This document shows, piece by piece, positions 8,721 through 17,191 of a DNA stretch of 64,000 bases (the stretch's first letter is position 1; every line of letters starts with the position of its first letter). The DNA lies in assembly GCA_051208045.1 (NCBI GenBank), contig JBPJFY010000002.1:186001-250000 (forward strand). Direction: 5' to 3'. Origin of the DNA: LZORAL124-50-18 sp051208045. GTDB taxonomy: Bacteria; Pseudomonadota; Gammaproteobacteria; Pseudomonadales; Oleiphilaceae. Made by a program: the position numbers and the translations under genes. The notes beneath the pieces are model-generated. The model worked only from the letters and a program-made list of their open reading frames with translations. It made no database searches and was not told where the DNA came from.

Positions 8721-9716
8721 ATGTCCCACAAAGTGAATGCGAAAGCCATCGGTGCATTTACCTTGCTGGCCGTATTTTTATTGGTGGCGGGCGTGCTGAC
8801 CTTTGGTTCCGGGGATCTCTTTCGCACCGAATACGATGTTGAAATGGTGTTCACCGGCTCCGTAAAAGGGCTCAACAAGGGCTCGGCCATTACTTTTCGC
8901 GGTGTACGTATTGGCGAGGTGAAAGAGGTTAATCTGGACTTTGAAGGCAGCGACAAAGACATCATCATTCGCGTGGTCGGTGCGCTGGTGCAGGAGGAAA
9001 ACGGGCAATTCACCAGTCGTAAAGCGCTGTATGCATTTCTGGATGAGCAGATCAAAAAAGGGCTGCGGGCCCAGTTGGTGGCACAGAGTTTTGTGACCGG
9101 GCAGCTCCAGATTCAACTGGAATATTTCCCGGATCAAGCCGGCTATCTGAAGCCGAATGACAACGACAGCCTGGACATCCCCACGGTGCCGACCGACTTT
9201 GAAATCGTGAGTGAGACCGTGAAGACATTGGCGCGACGGGTGGACCAGCTGCCATTGGTCGAAATTGCCGATCGTCTGGTTTTGGCCACCGACAGCATCA
9301 ATCGCTTGGCCAACTCAGAGGCCCTGGCCAATTCGCTGGTGAATCTGGAGCTGAGTCTGGGCGAGTTTCATGCCCTGATGGTCACCGTGAACCAGGAAAA
9401 ACATCGTTTTTTTCAGGAATACTATGAAACCAATCAGGCGGTGCGCACCATGGCAGCCAACGTGAGTCGAGTTGCGGGGAAAGGCGAAGACATCATCGCG
9501 CGCGGAAAGGTGGCCATCAAAGAAATGCGGGGAGCCATTGCGCAAACCCACCGAACCCTGAAAACGCTTGAGCAGACCATTGAACCGGGTTCAGAGGTGC
9601 GTGATCAGGTGGTGCGAACGCTCCAGTCGGTGGAGCGATCCGCTGAGCAGTTCCGCCAGCTGGGGGAAACCCTGGAGCGCAACCCGGAAGCGATCCTGCG
9701 CGGCAAACAACGCTAA
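8721..9716 (+). CDS. MCE (MlaD-type) periplasmic lipid-binding protein
   Basis: A 331-residue protein anchored by one N-terminal membrane helix (residues ~10-28, FTLLAVFLLVAGVLTF) with a single MCE domain at ~38-120 (VKGLNKGSAITFRGVRIGEV is the family's hallmark). The rest, ~190-331, is mostly helical and probably forms the tube or needle-like extension seen in longer MCE proteins. MCE proteins form hexameric rings that carry phospholipids across the periplasm. An AAGGAAA site precedes ATG 8721. At 331 residues it is longer than E. coli MlaD (183 residues), closer to the form found with PqiC-type lipoproteins. Confidence 0.92.
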   Translation: MSHKVNAKAIGAFTLLAVFLLVAGVLTFGSGDLFRTEYDVEMVFTGSVKGLNKGSAITFRGVRIGEVKEVNLDFEGSDKDIIIRVVGALVQEENGQFTSRKALYAFLDEQIKKGLRAQLVAQSFVTGQLQIQLEYFPDQAGYLKPNDNDSLDIPTVPTDFEIVSETVKTLARRVDQLPLVEIADRLVLATDSINRLANSEALANSLVNLELSLGEFHALMVTVNQEKHRFFQEYYETNQAVRTMAANVSRVAGKGEDIIARGKVAIKEMRGAIAQTHRTLKTLEQTIEPGSEVRDQVVRTLQSVERSAEQFRQLGETLERNPEAILRGKQR

Positions 9717-9745
9717 CCCCCCACATCATCAGAGAAAGGTGTTTT

Positions 9746-10348
9746 ATGAATATCCCGCTCGCCAATCTTTTCCGTTCGCTGTTGCTGGGGCTGGTCGCGT
9801 GGCAGATCTCCGGGTGCAGCATCACCAAGCCCTCAGAGGCGAGCCAGTTTTACCTGCTCAGTGCGCCGGCGTTATCAGGCTCTGTGCAGCAGACAGGTGC
9901 ACAGACGCCCCTGGTGGTGGGCCCGGTCGGGTTTGCGGATTATTTGAAGCGCCATGCTCTGGTGACCCAACGTGATCGCCATACGTACGATGTGGCCAAG
10001 CTGGAATTGTGGGGCGGGAGCCTGGAGGAAGAGTTTCATGTGGCCCTGTACAAAAATGTGCAACACCTGATGCCCGGTCGGCCCGTGCATCTGAGTGCCG
10101 GTGTGCTGGCAGGCAGCTCGGATCTCCGGCTGAAGGTAGAGGTCTATCGCTTCGATTTTACCTCGACGGGTGTGGCGCGACTGGAAGCGGAGTGGGGATG
10201 GTTCAATGGGCGTAACCAGCCCATCGTCACCGGTCAGTTCTATCAAACGCAGCCAACCGCCGCTAGTCTGGAAGGCAACGTTCAGCAGCTCAGTGCTCTG
10301 GTCGCGTTGCTGGCGGCTGAGGCCATTGCTCACCTGCCGACGGAATAA
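9746..10348 (+). CDS. ABC-type transport auxiliary lipoprotein (PqiC/YmbA-like)
   Basis: A 200-residue lipoprotein. The signal peptide ends in the lipobox ISGC with lipidated Cys24; Ser at +2 predicts outer-membrane sorting. The body matches the ABC_trans_aux family: an FYLLSAPA strand near the start, VGPVGFADYLKRHALVTQRD (the place where these proteins contact partner MCE rings), and a C-terminal helix ending in the LAALLA-type pattern. It is the last gene of the four-gene MCE transporter and likely forms its outer-membrane end. AGAAAGG precedes ATG 9746. Confidence 0.88.
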   Translation: MNIPLANLFRSLLLGLVAWQISGCSITKPSEASQFYLLSAPALSGSVQQTGAQTPLVVGPVGFADYLKRHALVTQRDRHTYDVAKLELWGGSLEEEFHVALYKNVQHLMPGRPVHLSAGVLAGSSDLRLKVEVYRFDFTSTGVARLEAEWGWFNGRNQPIVTGQFYQTQPTAASLEGNVQQLSALVALLAAEAIAHLPTE

Positions 10349-10366
10349 CCGGAGGCAAGGCCTACT

Positions 10367-11284
10367 GTGACTCCTTTTACGCTGGCACTGGCACCCATTG
10401 CGGCACTGATCGCACTCGGTTATCTCTTAAAACGCACACAGTTCCTCCCCGTGGAAACCTGGCCCGGCGTGGAGAAGCTGACTTATTTTGTGCTGTTTCC
10501 AGCCTTGCTGGTCGGCAACCTGAGTCGACAAAACCTCACAGGGTTGCCCTGGGAACAGATGCTCATCGCCATTGTCGGGGTGCTGCTGGCGGTATCCGGC
10601 GTGCTGGTGGTGGCTCACCAGGCGGGTTGGCTGGGGTCGCCTGCAACGTTTACCTCGGTGTTTCAGGGCGGTGTGCGCTTCAATACCTACATTTCCCTCG
10701 CTGTGGCGCAGGGCCTGTACGGTAGGGAAGGCCTGGCCTTGGCCACTGTCGCTGCCGGATTCATGATTTTATTCATCAACCTCCTCTGCGTGAGTGCCTT
10801 CGTATTCTGGCGCAACCAGGGGGCACACCGTTTTGTGAAAGAGATTGCCTACAATCCGTTGATCCTGGGGTGTGTGATTGGCTGGGGAATTGGGCTTTCC
10901 GGGTGGAGCCTGCCGATGGTGGTGCAGGACACTCTCGACATCCTGGGTCGCGCGGCGCTGCCGTTTGGGCTGCTGGCCGTCGGCGCGGCATTGATGCCTC
11001 GGTACCTGATGGGGCATGCGAAATCGATTACGGTGGCTTCCTTCGTTCAGTTTGCCATGAAACCGGTGCTGGCCAGTGCCCTGTGCCTGGCGTTAGGATT
11101 GAATGGCTTGTATGCCGCTGTCGTCCTGATCGGTTTCATCACACCCACCGCACCTTCCGGTTATATACTGGCCCGGCAACTGGGGGGTGATACGGAAACG
11201 ATGGCCTCCATTATTACTTTTCAAACGCTGGCTGCGTTCCTCATCATGCCCCTGCTGGGAAGTTTGTTGAGTGTTTTTATGTAG
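10367..11284 (+). CDS. AEC-family (auxin efflux carrier type) transporter
   Basis: A 305-residue polytopic membrane protein with about ten hydrophobic segments. The N-terminal LALAPIAALIALGYLLKR and the C-terminal ITPTAPSGYILARQLGGD segments are typical of bacterial AEC permeases, which carry small organic anions such as malate; the substrate here cannot be told. The start is GTG 10367 with GGAGG 13 bases upstream; no ATG fits. It follows the MCE lipoprotein by 18 bp, so it may be co-transcribed, but no functional link is evident. It converges on lon with 8 bp between stops. Confidence 0.85.
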   Translation: MTPFTLALAPIAALIALGYLLKRTQFLPVETWPGVEKLTYFVLFPALLVGNLSRQNLTGLPWEQMLIAIVGVLLAVSGVLVVAHQAGWLGSPATFTSVFQGGVRFNTYISLAVAQGLYGREGLALATVAAGFMILFINLLCVSAFVFWRNQGAHRFVKEIAYNPLILGCVIGWGIGLSGWSLPMVVQDTLDILGRAALPFGLLAVGAALMPRYLMGHAKSITVASFVQFAMKPVLASALCLALGLNGLYAAVVLIGFITPTAPSGYILARQLGGDTETMASIITFQTLAAFLIMPLLGSLLSVFM

Positions 11285-11292
11285 CGAGCGCG

Positions 11293-13692
11293 TTAAAAGA
11301 GCACGCGATAGACGTCTCGATAATGCCCGGCGAAATGCACGGTCATGCCTGTTTTCAGATAGTCTTTCAGTTCTTCGTAGTCGCCTTCATTGTCTTTCGG
11401 CAGGATAAGCTCCTTGATACCCATGCGTCGTGCGGCGATGACCTTTTCCCGAATACCGCCTACCGGCAATACTTGCCCGGTGAGTGTGAGTTCGCCGGTC
11501 ATGGCAACGCCTTTCCGGGGTGGCTGTGCTTTTGCCAGCGACAACAGCGACGACGCCATGGTGATGCCGGCACTGGGGCCGTCTTTCGGCGTCGCGCCTG
11601 CCGGCACGTGCAGATGGATGGCCGCCTGATCGAAAAACCCGTCACTGGCTTCGTAGCTGGCCAGATTTGCCATGATAAAGCTGTACGCGATATTGGCGGA
11701 CTCCTTCATCACATCCCCCAGTTGACCGGTGATTTGAAAACCACGGTTCAACGCATGAATCCGTGAGCTTTGAATCTGCAGCGTCGCACCGCCCATCGCC
11801 GTCCAGGCCAGGCCGGTGACTACCCCAATGCCTTTATCCAGCTTGTCTGCCGAAAAGGTGGCCTGCCCCAAATAGCTGACCACATCCTCTTTGGTCACAC
11901 GCAGACTGTCTTCGTCGCTGTCCAGGAGTTTTACCGCCGCTTTACGGACGATGCGTCCCAGCAGTTTTTCCAGATTTCTCACGCCCGCTTCCCGTGCGTA
12001 ATCCGTAATCACCCGTTTGAGGGCAGCCTGATTGATGCGCAGCTTATCGTGTGCGATGCCGGAGCGGTCCAGCAAGCGTGGCCACAGGTGTTTTTTGGCA
12101 ATCAGCAGTTTTTCTTCGGCGATGTACCCGGCTAACCGAATGGTCTCCATGCGATCCAGAAGCGGGCCGGGGATGGTGTCGAGCTGGTTGGCCGTGCACA
12201 CGAACAGGACTTTGGACAGGTCCACCCGCAGGTCCAGGTAGTGATCCAGAAAGTCGTTGTTCTGTTCGGGGTCCAGTGTTTCCAGCAGTGCCGACGCCGG
12301 GTCGCCCTGATACGACGCACCGATTTTGTCGATCTCATCCAGCATGATCACCGGATTGGCCACTTCCACTTCCTTCAGTGCCTGAATGAACTTGCCGGGC
12401 ATAGCGCCAACGTATGTGCGTCGATGGCCTTTGATTTCGGCCTCATCACGCATTCCGCCCAAGCTGAAACGATAGAATTTCCGACCGAGCGCTTCCGCGA
12501 TGGAGCGCCCGATGGAGGTCTTGCCCACACCCGGCGGACCCACCAGCAGAATGATGGAGCCCGAGACTTCACCCTTGAATCGCGCCACGGCAAGAAATTC
12601 GATAATGCGCTCTTTCACATCATCCAGCCCGTCATGATGTTTGTCGAGAATCTTTCGGGCACGTTTCAGATCCAGTTTGTCTTTGGTGAAAACGCCCCAC
12701 GGCATGGCCGTTGCCCAGTCCAGATAGTTTCGGGTCACTCCGTATTCGGACGAGCCGGTTTCCAGCACGGAGAGCTTTTTCATCTCCTCCCGAATCCGTT
12801 TTGCAGCCGCCTCGGGAAGCGTTTTGTTTTTCAGCCGAGCCTCAAATTCTTCCAGCTCAGCGGTTTTGTCGTCTTTTTCCAGCCCCAGTTCTTTCTGGAT
12901 GATTTTCAATTGTTCCTTGAGGAAAAATTCGCGCTGATGCTTACTGACCTTGTCGTTGACCTCTTTGCTGATCTGATTTTGAAGTTTGGCCACTTCTTTT
13001 TCTTTGCGCACCATCACCAGTACGGCCTCAAAACGTTCCTGTAACGGCAGCGTTTCGAGAATGGATTGAAGCTGCTCACCATCAGCGGAGGTGAGCGCAG
13101 CGGCAAAGTCTGCTAACAGAGAGGGTTCATTGGGGCTGAAATGGTTCAGATAGTTTTTCAGCTCCTCCCCATAGAGCGGGTTCAGTGGCAACAGTTCCTT
13201 GATGGAACTGATCAACGCCATAGAGTAGGCACGTACCGTATCCTCATCTTTGGGAACAGCATTGATGGGGTAATCGACTTCAGCTCGGAGCGGGAGCTCA
13301 TGATTCAGCCAGCGGCGCACGCGAAATCGTTTCACCCCTTGTACCATCAATTGAAAGTGCGTATCGGTAATGTTCAGGCGCAGCACCCGCACCACACACC
13401 CGACCAGTGGCAGGTCCTGAATGCCGACGGTGGCAGGGTTGTGGTCACGACAGTACAAGGTGCCCAGAATCAAGGGCTCGTCCTTTTTCAGGTCAGACAA
13501 CAAGGGCTCCCAGATGCTGCGATCCAGAATCAGCGGTTGCACCTGCGCCGGGAAAAAGGGGCGCTCCGGCATGGGCACCACGTTGAGCACACCAGGTAAA
13601 ACGTTATCCGGCACAATCAGGCCGGTGTCTTTGTTTTCTTCGTTGTCTGTCTCGGGCGTTAACAGCTCGCCCTCTCGTTCGTGTTCGGACAT
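11293..13692 (-). CDS. lon: Lon ATP-dependent protease
   Basis: A 799-residue cytosolic AAA+ protease that degrades misfolded and regulatory proteins. An N-terminal substrate-binding domain (~40-235) is followed by a coiled coil, the AAA+ module with Walker A GPPGVGKTS (Lys391) and Walker B VIMLDEID, and the C-terminal peptidase with catalytic Ser707 in KDGPSAG and the partner Lys in GGIREKVIAA. ATG 13692 follows an AGGATT site; a TTG at 13722 would add ten residues. The first ~35 residues are a long acidic tail not shared with E. coli Lon, as in several marine gammaproteobacteria. The neighbours clpX and hupB, usual in E. coli, are absent, so this is a stand-alone lon locus. Confidence 0.96.
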   Translation of the reverse strand: MSEHEREGELLTPETDNEENKDTGLIVPDNVLPGVLNVVPMPERPFFPAQVQPLILDRSIWEPLLSDLKKDEPLILGTLYCRDHNPATVGIQDLPLVGCVVRVLRLNITDTHFQLMVQGVKRFRVRRWLNHELPLRAEVDYPINAVPKDEDTVRAYSMALISSIKELLPLNPLYGEELKNYLNHFSPNEPSLLADFAAALTSADGEQLQSILETLPLQERFEAVLVMVRKEKEVAKLQNQISKEVNDKVSKHQREFFLKEQLKIIQKELGLEKDDKTAELEEFEARLKNKTLPEAAAKRIREEMKKLSVLETGSSEYGVTRNYLDWATAMPWGVFTKDKLDLKRARKILDKHHDGLDDVKERIIEFLAVARFKGEVSGSIILLVGPPGVGKTSIGRSIAEALGRKFYRFSLGGMRDEAEIKGHRRTYVGAMPGKFIQALKEVEVANPVIMLDEIDKIGASYQGDPASALLETLDPEQNNDFLDHYLDLRVDLSKVLFVCTANQLDTIPGPLLDRMETIRLAGYIAEEKLLIAKKHLWPRLLDRSGIAHDKLRINQAALKRVITDYAREAGVRNLEKLLGRIVRKAAVKLLDSDEDSLRVTKEDVVSYLGQATFSADKLDKGIGVVTGLAWTAMGGATLQIQSSRIHALNRGFQITGQLGDVMKESANIAYSFIMANLASYEASDGFFDQAAIHLHVPAGATPKDGPSAGITMASSLLSLAKAQPPRKGVAMTGELTLTGQVLPVGGIREKVIAARRMGIKELILPKDNEGDYEELKDYLKTGMTVHFAGHYRDVYRVLF

Positions 13693-13728
13693 GGGGTCTC
13701 TGAATCCTGTATTTTTGCTCAATCAATC

Positions 13729-13764
13729 AAAACCATTCAATAAGTGAAAACCGTTCGATAATTG
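13729..13764. repeat. 18-bp imperfect tandem repeat upstream of lon
   Basis: Two adjacent 18-base units, AAAACCATTCAATAAGTG and AAAACCGTTCGATAATTG, agree at 15 of 18 positions; a third, decayed copy may start at 13765 (AAAACATAG...). They lie in the lon 5' leader between the candidate promoter and the start codon. Confidence 0.75.
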
Positions 13765-13794
13765 AAAACATAGTGACGAAAGCAAAATTTTCAA
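13765..13794 (-). promoter_or_regulatory. Candidate sigma-70 promoter for lon
   Basis: On the minus strand TTGAAA (13794-13789) and TATGTT (13772-13767) are spaced 16 bases apart, about 75 bp ahead of ATG 13692. The match is moderate. I found no heat-shock sigma-32 type CTTGAA/CCCCAT pair here. Confidence 0.35.
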
Positions 13795-13995
13795 TGCATG
13801 ACTTGAAGGAGCAAATCAAAAGATGAAATTGTTCGGATCAAAACATTTATTTGTTTTGGGGAGAGGGGTTATGCTTCTTTCGATTGACTTACACTGGATG
13901 GGTGATGACAGTCAAGCTGTGTGGAGTAGTATCGTAATTAGTCTTAAAATAGAGCAATCCCACACTTCGCTGGGTGATACAGCAAGGCAGGTCTC

Positions 13996-15981
13996 ATGTA
14001 TCGGTTTATTTTCCGTGTCAGTGTTAGGGTTACGGTGAGGGTCGTCTTTGTGGCGCTTTCCCTTTTCTTCCCTTCGCTTACTCAGGCAGCCACTGGAAAT
14101 GTGCTCTTTTTATCTGCGAATGAATCTGTCTCTGTCTCAGAGGATGCTTCGGTCTACGGTTCAGTTGGGTCTGAGGCAGTGAATGTGGTCGGATCACCGC
14201 AACTCAAGCTCGACGGAAATATTGAGCGCGTCGAGCTACCCAATAGCTTGGGAAGTTATGCATTTCAAGTTGATGGCACACGAATATCGGCTTTTTTGGG
14301 AAGCACCCCTGCGATCGTGTTTTCCGGGCTAAACCAACCGGTAACCTTGGTATTTGCCGACGGAGCTGCCCTGCTCACCTTGCATGGCCTGGGAAAAGCA
14401 ATGCTTGGGGAGGGCCGGCTATCCACTTCGCCGGCTCCCTTGAGCATTGAATTGGATACAACACGCCTGTCCTCAACCAGAAACAGCACGTTTTTTATCT
14501 CCCCGCAAGGCAGTGATCAAAACAACGGGTCGTATACTCAGCCTTGGGCCACCATTCAATTCGGGGTGGATAAGGTGGAATCAGGCGATCATCTCATCGT
14601 GCAAGGTGGTACATACACTGAGACTGTGCTGATTGAAGGTGCTGCGGATTCGGGCACGCTTGAAAACCCTATTACCATTCTGGCGCAAGACGGCACGGTG
14701 ATTGATGGCACCGGGCTGGTGCCCACCAGCCGTCAGGGGCTCATCACAATCAATGGCGCAAGCCATCTGGTTATCGATGGCTTCGAACTCCGAAACTTCA
14801 AGACAGCAGACGGAATCCGCATAAATGATATGCCCGTCGGAATTTTGCTGGTGGGGTCGCTCACCAATGTTACCGTACAAAATACGGTGATTCATGGCAT
14901 AGAAAACCGATCGACCTGTGAGCAGACAGACGATGATTGCTACCCCGGCGCAAATGGCATTGGCGTGTATGGCACAACAGTGGATGGGATCACAAATATT
15001 GTTTTTCGAAACAATGAGGTACACAGCAATATCTTAGCCTCAAGTGAAGCTTTTACCATAAATGGCAACGTTAGTGGCATTCAGTTGTACGACAATTATG
15101 TTCACGACAACAACAATATTGGCTTTGACTTTATTGGCTATGAAGGTGAGTGTGCATTGTGTTCCGAGGAAAATGACCGCGCCCGAAATGCGTATGTTAA
15201 AAATAATCGAGCAATCAATAATTCCACACGCGTAGTCGTGAACGGTTTTAATTACAACCCCTATTATGGCAGTGATGGCGACAGTGCTGTGGGGTTTTAT
15301 GTGGATGGCGGGCACCACATTGTTTTCGATGGGAACGCGGCATCAGAAAATGATCTGGGCATAGAAATCGCAAGCGAACATGCTGGCAAATCCTCACAAG
15401 ACATTCTGATGATCAACAATATGATCTATCTCAATCGTCAATTGGGCATTTCGATCGGGGGTTACGCAGAGGATCCTGACGGGCCAGGCGGTGGCGATGC
15501 GAAGAACATTGCTCTCTACAATAATTCTTTTTATCAAAACCGTGGATTTGGTACGGAGATTGTTTTTGCCTATCGAGCCAAACAGGTGGAATTGGCAAAC
15601 AATATTATTGTCGGTTCGGGCACACTCGGGGAGAACTTCGAGTCGCTGGCGGGGGACCAGAGTGCAGTGATCTGGCGCAACAACTTATGGTGGGCGAGCC
15701 GTGGCGACGATGCAGACAGCATTCCAGAAGTTCAACCGATGATTGGTGATCCTCAATACGTCGATCCGGTGCGAGGCCATTTGAGTGTCACTTGCCGCAG
15801 CCCGGCGCTCGATGCCGGCCAGCAGTTGCCGGATGTCAGTGGATGGCGTGATCCGTTTTGGTTGTCGGTGTTTGCAACCGATGCCGGTTTGGTTCCTTCT
15901 CACGGCTTTACCGATTTCTACCAGCGCGCACGTTTTGACGGAGCCATTGATCTGGGTGCTGCAGAGAGCGACTGCCCCTAA
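13996..15981 (+). CDS. Secreted right-handed parallel beta-helix protein with an N-terminal beta module
   Basis: A 661-residue exported protein. Residues 1-31 are a signal peptide (ends LTQA-A). Residues ~33-145 form a beta-rich module containing LDGNIERVELPNSLGSYAF from residue 72 and GLNQPVTLVFADG; the same module heads the protein at 30796. Residues ~165-560 have the regular N-rich rungs of a pectate-lyase/NosD-like beta helix (ISPQGSDQNNGSYTQPWATIQFGVD, VTVQNTVIHG, IALYNNSFYQN). The C-terminus (SPALDAGQQLPD ... IDLGAAESDCP) resembles the ending of choice-of-anchor Q proteins. Such helices usually bind or cleave polysaccharides; no catalytic residues can be assigned. AAGGCAGG precedes ATG 13996. 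Base composition is more AT-rich than that of flanking genes, which suggests later acquisition. Confidence 0.8.
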   Translation: MYRFIFRVSVRVTVRVVFVALSLFFPSLTQAATGNVLFLSANESVSVSEDASVYGSVGSEAVNVVGSPQLKLDGNIERVELPNSLGSYAFQVDGTRISAFLGSTPAIVFSGLNQPVTLVFADGAALLTLHGLGKAMLGEGRLSTSPAPLSIELDTTRLSSTRNSTFFISPQGSDQNNGSYTQPWATIQFGVDKVESGDHLIVQGGTYTETVLIEGAADSGTLENPITILAQDGTVIDGTGLVPTSRQGLITINGASHLVIDGFELRNFKTADGIRINDMPVGILLVGSLTNVTVQNTVIHGIENRSTCEQTDDDCYPGANGIGVYGTTVDGITNIVFRNNEVHSNILASSEAFTINGNVSGIQLYDNYVHDNNNIGFDFIGYEGECALCSEENDRARNAYVKNNRAINNSTRVVVNGFNYNPYYGSDGDSAVGFYVDGGHHIVFDGNAASENDLGIEIASEHAGKSSQDILMINNMIYLNRQLGISIGGYAEDPDGPGGGDAKNIALYNNSFYQNRGFGTEIVFAYRAKQVELANNIIVGSGTLGENFESLAGDQSAVIWRNNLWWASRGDDADSIPEVQPMIGDPQYVDPVRGHLSVTCRSPALDAGQQLPDVSGWRDPFWLSVFATDAGLVPSHGFTDFYQRARFDGAIDLGAAESDCP

Positions 15982-16140
15982 ACGCCAGACCCGATCGCTC
16001 GAACGCAGAATACCGCGTATTTTTTACCTCATGCCGGGTGTTGCAGAATTGATCTGCCACAGTGATTTCACCCGGTGATTGGGGTACATTGGAGGCGTCC
16101 CGGCGGTTCCCCTGAAACTAAGAATAAAAGAGACAACACC

Positions 16141-17118
16141 ATGTATGATGTGATCACCATCGGCAGTGCGACCGTAGACTTTTTCGCAGATACGGATTCC
16201 GAACTCATAAAAATCCAGACCCGCAATACCAAGGAGGAAATGATTGCGTTTCCCCTCAGCAGCAAGCTGTTGATTAATCAGCTAGACATCAAATCGGGGG
16301 GGGGCGGGACGAATTCGGCCGTTTGCTTTGCGCGGCTCGGGCTGAAAACCGGCTTTCTGGGCAAGCTGGGCAGCGATGCCAATGCGGATTTCGTTCAGAA
16401 GGACCTCACCGACGAAGGCGTAGACTTCCTCGGGGCACGCGACGGTGTGACCGGCATGTCGGTTATTCTGAACGGGCTGGAAAAAGACCGCACCATTTTG
16501 GCCTACAAAGGCGCAAACAATTTTCTGACCGACGCCGATGTGGCCAGTGTGCCGTCGACACGATGGATTTATCTCTCCAGTATGCTGGGGCAAAGTTTTG
16601 ATACCGTCAGTCGCCTGATTGAGCGAGCGGATTGTCAGGTGGCGTTCAACCCGAGTAACTATCAAGTGGAATTGGGCTTGGAAAAGCTGCGTCCGATGCT
16701 CGCCTCGGTGGACGTGCTCATGATGAATAAGGAAGAAGCCTGTAAATTGGTGGGACTGAACTACGCGGAAGATCCGGATATTCGGGTTGTGTTTGAGAAG
16801 TTGGGCACCTTACCGCCCAGGATTTTTGTCGTGACCAATGGTGGCAATGGCGCTTATGTGAAACAAGGCGACACCCTCTTCTGGGGTAAGCCTTCGCCCG
16901 ACTGTGTGGTCTCCGAAACGACCGGTGCCGGGGATGCGTTTTCCTCGACGTTTATCGCGGGGCTGGCGATGGAACACAGTGTGGAAGATTCCATACGAAT
17001 GGCTCTGAGTAATGCGGAATCCGTGCTAAGGTATAAGGGTGCTAAAAACGACCTTCTCTCGCGGGAGAAGCTCATGAAGAAAGTGGATGAGGAACGGCGC
17101 GAAGTGGTGCGCATGTAA
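16141..17118 (+). CDS. PfkB-family carbohydrate/nucleoside kinase
   Basis: A 325-residue sugar kinase of the ribokinase superfamily. It has the N-terminal ITIGSATVDFFAD, the substrate-site GGGGTNSAVCFARLG, and the C-terminal PfkB signature TTGAGDAFSSTFIAGLA, whose Asp is the catalytic base and whose GAGD loop forms the anion hole. Substrates in this family include ribose, fructose, adenosine and 2-keto-3-deoxygluconate; the sequence does not decide between them. ATG 16141 gives the normal N-terminus; the frame is open 66 bases further upstream but without family-like sequence. Its last six codons are the first unit of a five-copy 18-bp repeat that runs to the next gene. Confidence 0.88.
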   Translation: MYDVITIGSATVDFFADTDSELIKIQTRNTKEEMIAFPLSSKLLINQLDIKSGGGGTNSAVCFARLGLKTGFLGKLGSDANADFVQKDLTDEGVDFLGARDGVTGMSVILNGLEKDRTILAYKGANNFLTDADVASVPSTRWIYLSSMLGQSFDTVSRLIERADCQVAFNPSNYQVELGLEKLRPMLASVDVLMMNKEEACKLVGLNYAEDPDIRVVFEKLGTLPPRIFVVTNGGNGAYVKQGDTLFWGKPSPDCVVSETTGAGDAFSSTFIAGLAMEHSVEDSIRMALSNAESVLRYKGAKNDLLSREKLMKKVDEERREVVRM

Positions 17119-17190
17119 AATGTAGTGCAGACATGAAAAGTGGTGCGGTTAAATATAGTGGTGCGGTTAACTATAGTGGTGTGGAAAGAA
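17101..17190. repeat. 18-bp x 5 degenerate tandem repeat bridging two genes
   Basis: Five contiguous 18-base units: GAAGTGGTGCGCATGTAA (17101, the last codons and stop of the kinase gene), AATGTAGTGCAGACATGA, AAAGTGGTGCGGTTAAAT, ATAGTGGTGCGGTTAACT and ATAGTGGTGTGGAAAGAA (ends 17190). Units 3 and 4 agree at 16 of 18 positions. The last unit supplies the GGAAAG ribosome site of the gene at 17192, so the array exactly fills the gap between the two genes. Confidence 0.9.
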
Positions 17191-17191
17191 C

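Larger units (their letters stand above)
13693..13995. other. Intergenic region between lon and the beta-helix gene
   Basis: About 300 bases separate these divergent genes. The left part holds the lon leader with its 18-bp repeat and candidate promoter. The right part (13800-13990) contains an open frame of 71 codons that I do not accept as a gene. No hairpin terminator or recognisable RNA is evident. The region is AT-richer than its surroundings. Confidence 0.6.

Noticed and set aside
13823..14038. 71-codon frame between lon and the beta-helix gene
   Set aside because: It overlaps the real signal peptide of the gene at 13996 in another frame and its product is featureless.
16010..16030. Small hairpin AATAC-CGC-GTATT followed by T residues after the beta-helix gene
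   Set aside because: Only five weak pairs; it could be a terminator but is too weak to list as one.
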